From the NCBI GenBank assembly GCA_947089145.1, contig CAMUJH010000020.1:1-64000 (forward strand): 64,000 nucleotides of DNA, written 5' to 3'. Each line of letters starts with the position of its first letter. Position 1 is the stretch's first letter. Shown here in pieces: positions 7,176 through 15,383 of this stretch. A program made the position numbers and the translations under genes. Below the pieces are notes generated by a model, which was not told the DNA's origin, searched no databases, and saw only the letters and a program-made list of their open reading frames with translations. The stretch comes from an uncultured Hungatella sp. GTDB lineage: Bacteria > Bacillota > Clostridia > Lachnospirales > Lachnospiraceae.

Positions 7176-8942
7176 TCATTTACCATTTTTTTCGATACTG
7201 TCCCTCTGCCTTTTTAAAAGGGCGAAAAAGTCATCCTCCGGCATGGGTCTGGCGTAATAATACCCCTGTACCTGATCGCAGCCAATGCTGTTAAGCAGAT
7301 CAATCTGCCCCTTGGTTTCCACGCCTTCCGCCAAAAGCCCCAGATCCAGCTTGGCGGCCATGGAAACCACCTGTTCCAGAATAAGCCTTCCCTTGTCTGA
7401 TACCATCATGTTCTCAATAAACTTTTTGTCCAGCTTTATAACGTCAAAGGGCGTTTCCAAAAGGATATTCAGGGAGGAATAGCCGCTTCCGAAATCATCC
7501 ATCAGCAGAGTGAACCCTTCTTCCTTCAGTTCCAGGGCCTTCTTGCTTATCTGCTGATCATCCGCAGTCTCCGTTATCTCCAGTTCCAGAAGCTCCTTGG
7601 GGATGTCATTGTCTTTCACCATGTCCAGAAGCATCCCTACGCACTCGTCATTGCGCAGATGTATTCTGGAAACGTTGACAGAAACAGGGCACGGTTCAAT
7701 CCCCGCCTCCTGGCATCTCTTAATAAAGCGGCACGCCTCCGCCCATATGAAGTAGTCCACATTCTTGATAAATCCGTTCTCCTCAATTACGGGGATAAAC
7801 TGATCCGGGTAGATCATGCCCCTGGTAGGATGTTTCCACCTTACCAGCGCCTCCGCGCCGATGATCTCATTCTTGCTGATACTGTATTTGGGCTGAAGGT
7901 ACATCATAATCTGCCGGCCGGCAATGGCTGCCTGCATATTTTCTTCGATGAATTTCCGGTTGTAAAGAGTTTCCTTAAACTGCTCCTTATAAAACACCAC
8001 GTTGGTCAGCAGATTGCCTTTGGCTGCCTTTCTGGCCATGGCCGCACGGTCCTCCATCTGCCGAAGCTCCACTGTCTTATCCTCCATGGTGTACACGCCG
8101 TAAGCCAGCTGTATCTTAGCCTGGTCAAAGCTTCTGATCCTTTCGTCCAGCACATGGATAAAGTCCACCAGCTCCTGTTCTTTGTCATACTCCATGACAA
8201 CCATAAACACATCGCTGCGCAGGTTCACAAAAAACTGCCCTGTTTGACATGTTTCTTTAATCTGCTGGGTAATAAAGCTTAAAATCTGGTTGCCGAATCT
8301 CTCTCCGTACAGATCATTAATAATCTTAAACTTATTAATGTCAAACTGGATGGCCCCGATCTTCCTAGGGGAAGAATACATCAGATGGTTTACATCCCTC
8401 CGGAAATGATGAAGCTTAACCATCTCCCCGATCAGGCTGTCAATCTCATCACTCTGGGGAATGTCATCCAGGCTGATGCTGCTCTCTGTTATATCTTTCA
8501 GATAGTCTTCCAGCATGTCCTCCAGGATCTCAATGCATACGCTGATCGCCCTGGGACATTCTTTTAAAATCAGTCCCTCCCTGCGGATATCCGCCATGCC
8601 CTCAGGACTGGATATGTCTTTCCCTAAAATCTCCCGGCAGTTAAACTTGCCGCCCATCTTTTCCGTAAACGCTTTTATAAACTCTCCAGTCTTCCGGTTG
8701 CCGTACAGCTCCAGATCTCTGTCCTGGGCATCGTAGAACCCCAATGCCATCCCCAGGACCATCAGCCCTGCAGTTATGCAGCCGCACACCGCCCCCTGGC
8801 GCATCCCCCCGCCAAAGCATGTGCTGATCTTTAAAGCCGTCCTCAGATCCAGCCCGAAGTCTTCCGCAAATGCCCCAAACAGCGCCTGGGAACAGTGATA
8901 CTGCTGATGCAGAAGCTGTTCTGCTTTTTCTTTATGTGTCAT
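7176..8942 (-). CDS. Cys-rich C_GCAxxG_C_C-type domain fused to degenerate GGDEF and EAL domains
   Basis: Probable cyclic-di-GMP phosphodiesterase with a redox- or metal-sensing input. Residues 1-145 resemble the C_GCAxxG_C_C family with Cys17, 42, 53, 55, 102, 129 and 136. Residues 195-320 are a GGDEF fold whose signature is replaced by RSDVF, so cyclase activity is unlikely. Residues 335-580 form an EAL domain with the catalytic set intact: EAL E364, N423, E455, D482-D483, K503, E539 and Q559. No membrane segment is seen. The start at 8942 fits the family N-terminus; ATGs at 8957 and 8984 are possible and none has a strong ribosome site. The fusion is unusual. Confidence 0.88.
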   Translation of the reverse strand: MTHKEKAEQLLHQQYHCSQALFGAFAEDFGLDLRTALKISTCFGGGMRQGAVCGCITAGLMVLGMALGFYDAQDRDLELYGNRKTGEFIKAFTEKMGGKFNCREILGKDISSPEGMADIRREGLILKECPRAISVCIEILEDMLEDYLKDITESSISLDDIPQSDEIDSLIGEMVKLHHFRRDVNHLMYSSPRKIGAIQFDINKFKIINDLYGERFGNQILSFITQQIKETCQTGQFFVNLRSDVFMVVMEYDKEQELVDFIHVLDERIRSFDQAKIQLAYGVYTMEDKTVELRQMEDRAAMARKAAKGNLLTNVVFYKEQFKETLYNRKFIEENMQAAIAGRQIMMYLQPKYSISKNEIIGAEALVRWKHPTRGMIYPDQFIPVIEENGFIKNVDYFIWAEACRFIKRCQEAGIEPCPVSVNVSRIHLRNDECVGMLLDMVKDNDIPKELLELEITETADDQQISKKALELKEEGFTLLMDDFGSGYSSLNILLETPFDVIKLDKKFIENMMVSDKGRLILEQVVSMAAKLDLGLLAEGVETKGQIDLLNSIGCDQVQGYYYARPMPEDDFFALLKRQRDSIEKNGK

Positions 8943-9069
8943 ATGCCTATACCCCATTTCTCTACCGTGCCTGCTTATGTGCATCTGGTCTATTTGTATA
9001 TTTTAACAAATAATTCCTGATTTGTGAAGTGTAATACGGCGTTTTAAACAGTATATTTACTCTATTTCT

Positions 9070-9117
9070 AAAAAATCCCGGTACAGGCATTGTCTCACAT
9101 GCCCATACCGGGATTTT
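9070..9117 (-). terminator. Rho-independent terminator of the lipoprotein gene
   Basis: Stem ATCCCGGTA (9075-9083) / TACCGGGAT (9106-9114) with inner pairing GGCAT/ATGCC, followed on the minus strand by six T. Confidence 0.85.
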
Positions 9118-9175
9118 CCCTATTTCTTATTCAGGTTTCCTATTTAGGCCGCAGCTGTTCTGCCAGGCCATAGAG

Positions 9176-10324
9176 TTATTCTGCATTCTCTATCGCTTTT
9201 ACCGCTGCTGTCTGATAGCCGCCGATTGAAACCGTAACTCCGGCCGCCAAATCCGCATCCGCAGGTTTCTGGGATTCATCCACCGCAATCCCCGCTACTT
9301 CCTCAGCCGTCTTGCCAACCAGATAATCCTCCATGGCGGCTGCCTGCTCAAACCACTCTTTTCCGATCCCCGAGGCGGCTTTCATGCCGTAATCATCCCC
9401 CAGCTGTCTTTTCGTCTTTACGCCGCCGGTGAGATCAGAGGTAATCTTGCCCTCTGCGTCAAACTTTACAGTTCCCTGGGTAGAGTCGATGATGCAGGCC
9501 GTAATCTTTCCGTCCCCATCTGTGGCAACTGCCACATAGGTGGAATATGCCTGGCACTGCCCATCAGCATCTGCCTGGGCGTCCTTGGACTTGTCCATAT
9601 TGGTAATAATTCCCAGCCCCAGCTTATCACCTTCCTGAACGCCCTGGGCACTGGCATTCTCAGCCGCCTCTGCAATGGCTTCCTTATAGCTTCCGATTTT
9701 AATTGTAACCCCTGCCAGCAAGTCTGCATCCGTTGCCTTGGTGGATTCATCCACTGCAATCCCTTTTACCTCCTGGGCAGTTTTTCCGATTACATACTCT
9801 TCCATGGCCTTTGCCTGCTCATACCACTCCTTGCCGATGCCGGAGGCAGCCTTCATGCCATACTTCTCCCCCAGTTCTTTCTTAGTCTGGAAGTCCTGGC
9901 TCATAACTGCTTTGCCCTCTGCAGTAAATCCCATCTTAGTCTGTGCCGTATCCAGCTTACAGCTTACGATCTTTCCATCCTTGTCTATTATTACTGCAGC
10001 CGCCACGGAATCCACCTGGGCAACGCCGTCTCCCTCACCTGCGTCTTTGGAGCTTCCCATGGAGGATACCACTGCCATGCCCATTCTGCAGCCGCCTTCT
10101 TCTGCTGCAGGATCGTCTTTCTCTTCCTCTGTTTCAGCCGCAGCTTCCTGGGCGGAAGTTTCCTCTGCCTTAGTCTCTTCTTTCGTCTCAGCCTCCGTCT
10201 CCGGCTGGGCTGCCGTCGTCTCTGCCTGCACGGCTGCCGGCTGGCCCTCTTCCTTCTGTCCGCATCCTGTAAACAATGCTACTGCCATCATAGAAGCCGC
10301 TAACATACACACCTGTTTTTTCAT
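9176..10324 (-). CDS. Lipoprotein with two tandem copies of an unnamed domain
   Basis: A 382-residue exported lipoprotein. The signal peptide ends in the lipobox LFTGC, then a Glu/Ala/Thr-rich linker (to about residue 75) holds the rest off the membrane. Two homologous units follow (about 80-220 and 235-380). Each has a central GMKAASGIGKEW block and a terminal GIAVDES stretch, so the gene arose by internal duplication. Family assignment is uncertain; each unit somewhat resembles periplasmic FMN-binding-like repeats, but no flavinylation motif was identified. ATG 10324 follows GGAGG. It is divergent from the two-component pair at 10553. Confidence 0.8.
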   Translation of the reverse strand: MKKQVCMLAASMMAVALFTGCGQKEEGQPAAVQAETTAAQPETEAETKEETKAEETSAQEAAAETEEEKDDPAAEEGGCRMGMAVVSSMGSSKDAGEGDGVAQVDSVAAAVIIDKDGKIVSCKLDTAQTKMGFTAEGKAVMSQDFQTKKELGEKYGMKAASGIGKEWYEQAKAMEEYVIGKTAQEVKGIAVDESTKATDADLLAGVTIKIGSYKEAIAEAAENASAQGVQEGDKLGLGIITNMDKSKDAQADADGQCQAYSTYVAVATDGDGKITACIIDSTQGTVKFDAEGKITSDLTGGVKTKRQLGDDYGMKAASGIGKEWFEQAAAMEDYLVGKTAEEVAGIAVDESQKPADADLAAGVTVSIGGYQTAAVKAIENAE

Positions 10325-10460
10325 AAATAATATCCTCCGTCTGTTTTTATCCATCCCGGGATCTTCCTGAACTTCCTTGCCGCTGCCGACATTTCAGGAA
10401 TATCCTTCCGTTTCCTTTATCATACTGGCAATTTGTATCAAAAATATGTTTTTATCAGTT

Positions 10461-10500
10461 CGATTTTGTGATAAAATACAGGCACAAAGGCACAAAATCG
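10461..10500. promoter_or_regulatory. Inverted and direct repeats upstream of the response regulator gene
   Basis: CGATTTTGTG (10461-10470) and its exact reverse complement CACAAAATCG (10491-10500) lie 30 bp apart, about three helical turns. GCACAAA also occurs twice in tandem (10482-10497). It is a candidate binding site for the adjacent OmpR-type regulator and would serve both divergent genes. Confidence 0.5.
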
Positions 10501-10552
10501 ACATGTTTTTCCGATATACTATTTGTGAGATTTTTGCGGAAGGGAGTGCACT

Positions 10553-11245
10553 ATGGACAAAATCCTCATTGCAGACGATAATATTCAGATAACGAAGATC
10601 CTCAGCGAATTTGCCAAAAAAGAAGGCTTTGAACCCATAGCCGCTTATGACGGCGACCAGGCCCTGGAATTGTTTCGGCTTAACACGTTTTCAATCATCC
10701 TTTTGGATGTCATGATGCCTAAACAGGACGGTTTCGAAGTATGCCGCAAGATCCGCCAAGTCTCCGCCATTCCCATTATTATGATAACTGCCCGGGGAGA
10801 AGACTTTGAACGCATTATGGGGCTGGATATTGGGGCCGACGATTATATTGTCAAACCGTTTTCCGGCGGCGAAGTTATGGCCAGAATCCGGGCCGTCCTG
10901 CGGCGCATTGACAGCTCCGGCAAATCCGGGACGCCTTTATGCCTCACCTGGGATAATCTTTCTGTTTCCCTGGACAAAGCCATTGTGGCCATTGACGGCC
11001 AAAATATTGCCCTGACCAAAAAGGAGCTGGAGATCTTATGGACCCTGCTGTCCAATCCCGGAAAGATTTTTTCCAGGGACAACCTGTTAAGCACCCTGTG
11101 GGGATATGACTATCTTGGCGACAGCCGCACAGTTGACAATCACATCAAAAGGCTGCGGGCAAAGCTGGACAAATTCCCTCACCCGGCATGGCAGATTAAA
11201 ACCATCTGGGGCATGGGATATAAGTTTGAGGGCAACCCGGCATGA
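10553..11245 (+). CDS. OmpR/PhoB-type response regulator
   Basis: 230 residues: an N-terminal receiver domain with acidic pocket DD (residues 8-9), phospho-acceptor Asp52 (LLDVMMPKQDG) and switch residues in ITARGEDF and VKPF, then a C-terminal winged-helix DNA-binding domain (GYDYLGDSRTVDNHIKRLR). Cytoplasmic transcription factor phosphorylated by the kinase encoded next. ATG start overlaps no gene and follows a GGAAGGGAG ribosome site. The stop overlaps the kinase start by 4 bp (ATGA), showing translational coupling. Confidence 0.95.
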   Translation: MDKILIADDNIQITKILSEFAKKEGFEPIAAYDGDQALELFRLNTFSIILLDVMMPKQDGFEVCRKIRQVSAIPIIMITARGEDFERIMGLDIGADDYIVKPFSGGEVMARIRAVLRRIDSSGKSGTPLCLTWDNLSVSLDKAIVAIDGQNIALTKKELEILWTLLSNPGKIFSRDNLLSTLWGYDYLGDSRTVDNHIKRLRAKLDKFPHPAWQIKTIWGMGYKFEGNPA

Positions 11246-12720
11246 AATATAAGATCACACACCGCCTTGAAGGATATTTTTCCGCCGTACTCCTTCTTTT
11301 TTCCATAACCGTCGGCATTCTGTTTGCCGCCCAGTTTGCCTATCACACTGCCAGAACCCATGAGCTGGAGCTAAAAAAACAGGCAGTCTCCATGGCAGGC
11401 ACCATCTCCCAGTTTCAGCAGAAGATAGCCTGCCGGCCCGGATCTCAACGGGGATACGGCGCCTACCTGCAGTTCATCAGCGACATTTCTTTAGGGGAGG
11501 TATGGCTGGTGGATGAGCATGCCCAGACCATTGAGCTGGATACCGGCAGCTACTCCCTGTCCTACGCCAAGTTGCCTGAGGGGACCGAAGATCTGATTGA
11601 CCAGGTATTTAAGGGGCAGGTGGCATCCAATAAAGCATTCTCCCCTATGCTGGATGTCTCTTCCATTACAGTAGGAGCCCCTGTATATGACAGCGAAGGC
11701 AATATTATTGCCGCCTTCCTGATCCACAGCCCGGTCAACGGAATCCATGACGCCCGGCGTCACAGCACCGCCATACTCATTGCCTGCATTCTCACTGCCC
11801 TGCTTCTCACCTTTGCCCTTTCCGTGGCCCTGACCCGCCATTTTATCCGTCCTCTTCAGGAAATCGGCCAGGCGGCAGAAAAGGTTATGGCAGGCGATTA
11901 CTCCGCCAGGGCCCAGGTGGATCAGGATGACGAGATAGGCGCGCTGGCATCCAACATCAACAACCTTTTTGCCCAGCTGTCTGACATAGAGTCCCAGCGC
12001 CATAACCTGGACAAGATTCAGCAGGATTTCGTGTCCAATGTCTCCCATGAACTGCGCACCCCCATTACGGTCATCAAAGGCTCCCTGGAAGTTCTGGAGC
12101 AGGGGCTTGTTACGGATCAGGGAGAAATGCAGGATTACTTCCGCCAGATGCTGTCTGACACCCTTCACCTTGAACGCCTGGTAAATGATCTTCTGGAGCT
12201 TTCCAGGCTTCAGAACAGCAATTTTGAGATTTCGAAAGCCAGGCTGGACCTGGCAGATGTGCTGACGGATTCCGTCCGCTCCATACAGAGAATATCCGAC
12301 AAGAAACAGGTGGATATCCGGTTTGAAAACACTGCCGGGACTGTCCTTTTCTGCGGTGATTACGGACGGCTGCGGCAGATGTTTCTCATTGTCCTTGACA
12401 ATGCGGTGAAATTTTCCCCGCCCCGCTCCACCGTGTCTGTAACCATGCAGTATGACCGGCAAAAAAACCAGTGTGCCATCGCAGTCTCGGACTGCGGCTG
12501 CGGCATACAGCCGGAAGATATCCCCTACATTTTTAACCGGTTCTATAAAAACCGCTCTGAGTCCAACTACAGCGGCAGCGGCCTGGGCCTGCCTATTGCA
12601 AAGCAGATCGCCAGCCGCCACCAGATCTCCATTACCTGCAAAAGCAATTTCTGTGACAGGACCACATTTACGTTTCTGCTGACGCCAAATCCGGACACTT
12701 CCTTCTCATGTCTGGAGTGA
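11242..12720 (+). CDS. Membrane sensor histidine kinase
   Basis: 492 residues. Transmembrane helix 1 (about 12-32), an extracytoplasmic sensor domain (33-174), helix 2 (about 175-197), HAMP (199-250), HisKA with phospho-acceptor His269 in SNVSHELRTP, and a HATPase domain with N box LDNAVKFS and glycine box GSGLGLPIAKQI. It forms a two-component system with the preceding regulator (4-bp overlap). The ligand cannot be told from the sequence. The neighbouring divergent lipoprotein is a possible target or partner. Confidence 0.95.
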   Translation: MKYKITHRLEGYFSAVLLLFSITVGILFAAQFAYHTARTHELELKKQAVSMAGTISQFQQKIACRPGSQRGYGAYLQFISDISLGEVWLVDEHAQTIELDTGSYSLSYAKLPEGTEDLIDQVFKGQVASNKAFSPMLDVSSITVGAPVYDSEGNIIAAFLIHSPVNGIHDARRHSTAILIACILTALLLTFALSVALTRHFIRPLQEIGQAAEKVMAGDYSARAQVDQDDEIGALASNINNLFAQLSDIESQRHNLDKIQQDFVSNVSHELRTPITVIKGSLEVLEQGLVTDQGEMQDYFRQMLSDTLHLERLVNDLLELSRLQNSNFEISKARLDLADVLTDSVRSIQRISDKKQVDIRFENTAGTVLFCGDYGRLRQMFLIVLDNAVKFSPPRSTVSVTMQYDRQKNQCAIAVSDCGCGIQPEDIPYIFNRFYKNRSESNYSGSGLGLPIAKQIASRHQISITCKSNFCDRTTFTFLLTPNPDTSFSCLE

Positions 12721-12754
12721 AATCATCCGCCGTGGCGGTATCCGCAAAACGCAG

Positions 12755-12800
12755 CATGGGGATGCAAAATCCGGCGATTTATGCATCCCCATGTTCTCTT
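12755..12800. terminator. Bidirectional terminator between convergent genes
   Basis: CATGGGGATGCA (12755-12766) and TGCATCCCCATG (12782-12793) form a perfect 12-bp stem with a 15-nt loop. A T-rich tail follows on the plus strand. It lies between the ends of the sensor kinase and of the hybrid kinase. Confidence 0.7.
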
Positions 12801-12805
12801 TTAGC

Positions 12806-15319
12806 CTACTGCATCCTGTTGGAAGTCAAAACCTCCCTTAAAGCCTGTTTCAGCCTTCCAACCTCAATAGGCTTGCCCAGATGGCCGTTCATCCCCTCGC
12901 TGATGGCGCGCTTTTTGTCCTCCTCAAGCGCATTCGCTGTCATGGCAAGAATCGGGATGGAGGCCAGGCCGGGGTCATCCAGCCTCCGTATCCTTCTGGC
13001 AGCCTCATACCCGTCCATAATAGGCATCTGGATATCCATTAAAATCATGTCATACGTTCCCGGTGCCGATATGGCTAATTTCTCCACGCAGACAGCCCCG
13101 TTATCCGCCACATCCACCTGGAATCCTGCCTCTTCCAAAATGGTGGCCGCAATCTCCTGGTTCAGCTCATTATCCTCTGCCAGAAGAATCCTTTTTCCCT
13201 GAAACAACTCTTCCGCCAATTCCCACTGGGAACTGCCCTCATCCTCCCCTTTTGTCTGCTGTATCAGCGTACTGCGCAGCTCTGATAAAAACAGAGGTTT
13301 GGAACAAAACGCCGTAACCCCTGCCTCCCTTGCCTCGTCCTCAATATCTGACCAGTCATAGGCCGTAAGGATGATGATCTGCTTGCCCTCCCCGATGATC
13401 TTCCGAATCCTGCGGACCGTCTCGATGCCGTTCATATCCGGCATAATCCAGTCAATAATAAACACCTGAAACTCATCATTTTGCTCCATGGCAAGCCGGG
13501 TGCGCAGAACAGCTTCCTTTCCCGACGTGGTCCACTCCGATCGCATTCCAATGCTTCCCAGCATCTTGGTAACGCTGACACAGGTATTGAAGTCGTCGTC
13601 AGCAACCAAAACCCGAAGTCCCGCCAGCTCCGGAATCTGCTCCGCCGTACATGGTTTCCCTGCCAGCCGGAAATGAAAGGAGATAGTAAATTGGCTGCCT
13701 TTGCCCACCTCGCTCTCCACGGAAATGGTTCCGTTCATCATATCCACAATGTTTTTCGTAATGGCCATTCCCAGGCCTGTTCCCTGGATTCCGCTGACTG
13801 TGGATGTCCGCTCCCGCTCAAAAGGCTCAAAAATGTGCTGTAAAAATTCCCGGCTCATTCCAATGCCTGTATCCCGGATCTGGAACTCGTAAGCGCCGTA
13901 CCCTTCCGGCGCACAGGGCTTTTCCACCACCCGGACGCTGATAATGCCTCGGGGACGGGTAAACTTCAGGGCATTTGACACAATGTTCAAAAGAACCTGG
14001 TTCAGTCTCAGCTTGTCGCAGATAATGTTTTCATTTACCACGTCCAGAGTATCAATATAGAATTCCATCTGCTTAGAGCGGATATCTGCCTGGACAATGG
14101 TCTTCAAGTCATGCATAATATCCGAAAGGCTGCACTCGGCTTCCTCAATCCGCACCTTTCCGCTTTCAATACGGCTCATGTCCAGGACATCATTGATCAG
14201 GGACAGGAGATGGTTGCTGCTGGTCATGATCTTGGACAGGTAATCCTTTACCAGGTCTTTATTGTCAATATGGGTCATGGCAAGCACCGTAAACCCGATA
14301 ATGGCATTCATGGGAGTCCTTATATCATGAGACATATTGTTAAGGAAATCCGTCTTCGCTTTGTCCGAATGCTGCGCCTGCCTCAGGGCGTCTTCCAGAA
14401 GCTTCCGCTGCCTGGCCAGCTGTTCGTCCAGTTCTTTTCTGACCGTAACATCCACCACCAGACCCACATAGGTAACCGACAGGCCGTCGCTTCGCCTGAA
14501 AGGCTTTCCTATGGCGTGGTGCCACCGGTACCCCTTCTCCCTGGTCAGAATCCGGTATTCCGCATCAAAAACCTTTTTCATGCTGCGGCCTGCAATGGTA
14601 TCGTAGAAATCTCCCATAACCCGCTCTCTGTCATCTTCATGAATAAGGTCTGACCACGCATCAAGCACATTGGGAAAATCCGATTCATCTGTATAATCCA
14701 GCATCCTTCGGAACTCGTCGCTCCAGGATACGCTTTCCAATTTTCCTCTGAAATCAAACTCCATGGTCCACATGCTGGAGTCCAGCATCTCGTAGACCGT
14801 ATTCAAAGTGTTTGTCTTGTGTTCCAGCTTCTCCAGAGCCCTTATTTTCTCCTCAACCAGGGCCCTGTTCTCCTCCGCTCTCTGCCTCTCCAGGTGCCGT
14901 TCTGTCACATCCTCCACAAACACGTAGAAAACATCTCCGTAGACTTTTGTATGTACAAAGTGGCCGTAATCCTCAATGTACCGGATTCTGCCGTCTCTGC
15001 GGCGAATCCGGTAGCTTACATGGTCTAAGTTGTCTTCCCTCTCCTGAATCTGACGCATAATCTTATTGTTAACTTTCTCCAGATCGTCAGGATGTACAAG
15101 CCCGGAAAACTTATACCCTGTATGTTCCCTGAACTCCTCCTCGCTGCTGCATCCGTAGATTTCCATAAGCGCTCTGTTTGCATAAATCAGCCGTCCGTCC
15201 TCATCAGCGTAATAGATAAAAAATCCCCCCGGCATGCCTGCCATAATCTGTTCCATAACAGGAAATACCGCTTCATTGAAAACCAGCGCTGAGTTGTCTC
15301 TTTTTTCGCTTTCACCCAT
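12806..15319 (-). CDS. PAS-PAS hybrid sensor histidine kinase with two receiver domains
   Basis: 837 residues, no transmembrane segment, so a cytoplasmic sensor. Order: PAS (about 15-140), PAS with PAC-like tail (175-295), HisKA with His331 in NNMSHDIRTPMN, HATPase (NIVSNALKFT, DTGIGM, GTGLGMAI), receiver 1 (VADDD, FIIDWIMPD) and receiver 2 (LAEDNELNQE, MILMDIQMP). No HPt domain or DNA-binding output is present, so the phosphorelay partner must be elsewhere. It appears monocistronic, with about 60 bp to polC downstream of it on the same strand. Confidence 0.95.
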   Translation of the reverse strand: MGESEKRDNSALVFNEAVFPVMEQIMAGMPGGFFIYYADEDGRLIYANRALMEIYGCSSEEEFREHTGYKFSGLVHPDDLEKVNNKIMRQIQEREDNLDHVSYRIRRRDGRIRYIEDYGHFVHTKVYGDVFYVFVEDVTERHLERQRAEENRALVEEKIRALEKLEHKTNTLNTVYEMLDSSMWTMEFDFRGKLESVSWSDEFRRMLDYTDESDFPNVLDAWSDLIHEDDRERVMGDFYDTIAGRSMKKVFDAEYRILTREKGYRWHHAIGKPFRRSDGLSVTYVGLVVDVTVRKELDEQLARQRKLLEDALRQAQHSDKAKTDFLNNMSHDIRTPMNAIIGFTVLAMTHIDNKDLVKDYLSKIMTSSNHLLSLINDVLDMSRIESGKVRIEEAECSLSDIMHDLKTIVQADIRSKQMEFYIDTLDVVNENIICDKLRLNQVLLNIVSNALKFTRPRGIISVRVVEKPCAPEGYGAYEFQIRDTGIGMSREFLQHIFEPFERERTSTVSGIQGTGLGMAITKNIVDMMNGTISVESEVGKGSQFTISFHFRLAGKPCTAEQIPELAGLRVLVADDDFNTCVSVTKMLGSIGMRSEWTTSGKEAVLRTRLAMEQNDEFQVFIIDWIMPDMNGIETVRRIRKIIGEGKQIIILTAYDWSDIEDEAREAGVTAFCSKPLFLSELRSTLIQQTKGEDEGSSQWELAEELFQGKRILLAEDNELNQEIAATILEEAGFQVDVADNGAVCVEKLAISAPGTYDMILMDIQMPIMDGYEAARRIRRLDDPGLASIPILAMTANALEEDKKRAISEGMNGHLGKPIEVGRLKQALREVLTSNRMQ

Positions 15320-15383
15320 GACCCCTCTACATCACTTTCTTATATTTGGTTTTTATTCCCAAAAAATCATTTGCCATACCCTG

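Noticed and set aside
11491-12621. Minus-strand ORF (376 codons)
   Set aside because: Antisense to a complete sensor histidine kinase; no motif recognised.
8796-15231. G/C runs of six in other genes, such as the EAL fusion protein and the hybrid kinase, as further phase-variable tracts
   Set aside because: They are in GC-rich core genes, in frame, no longer than six, and not followed by TA on the coding strand; chance is sufficient.
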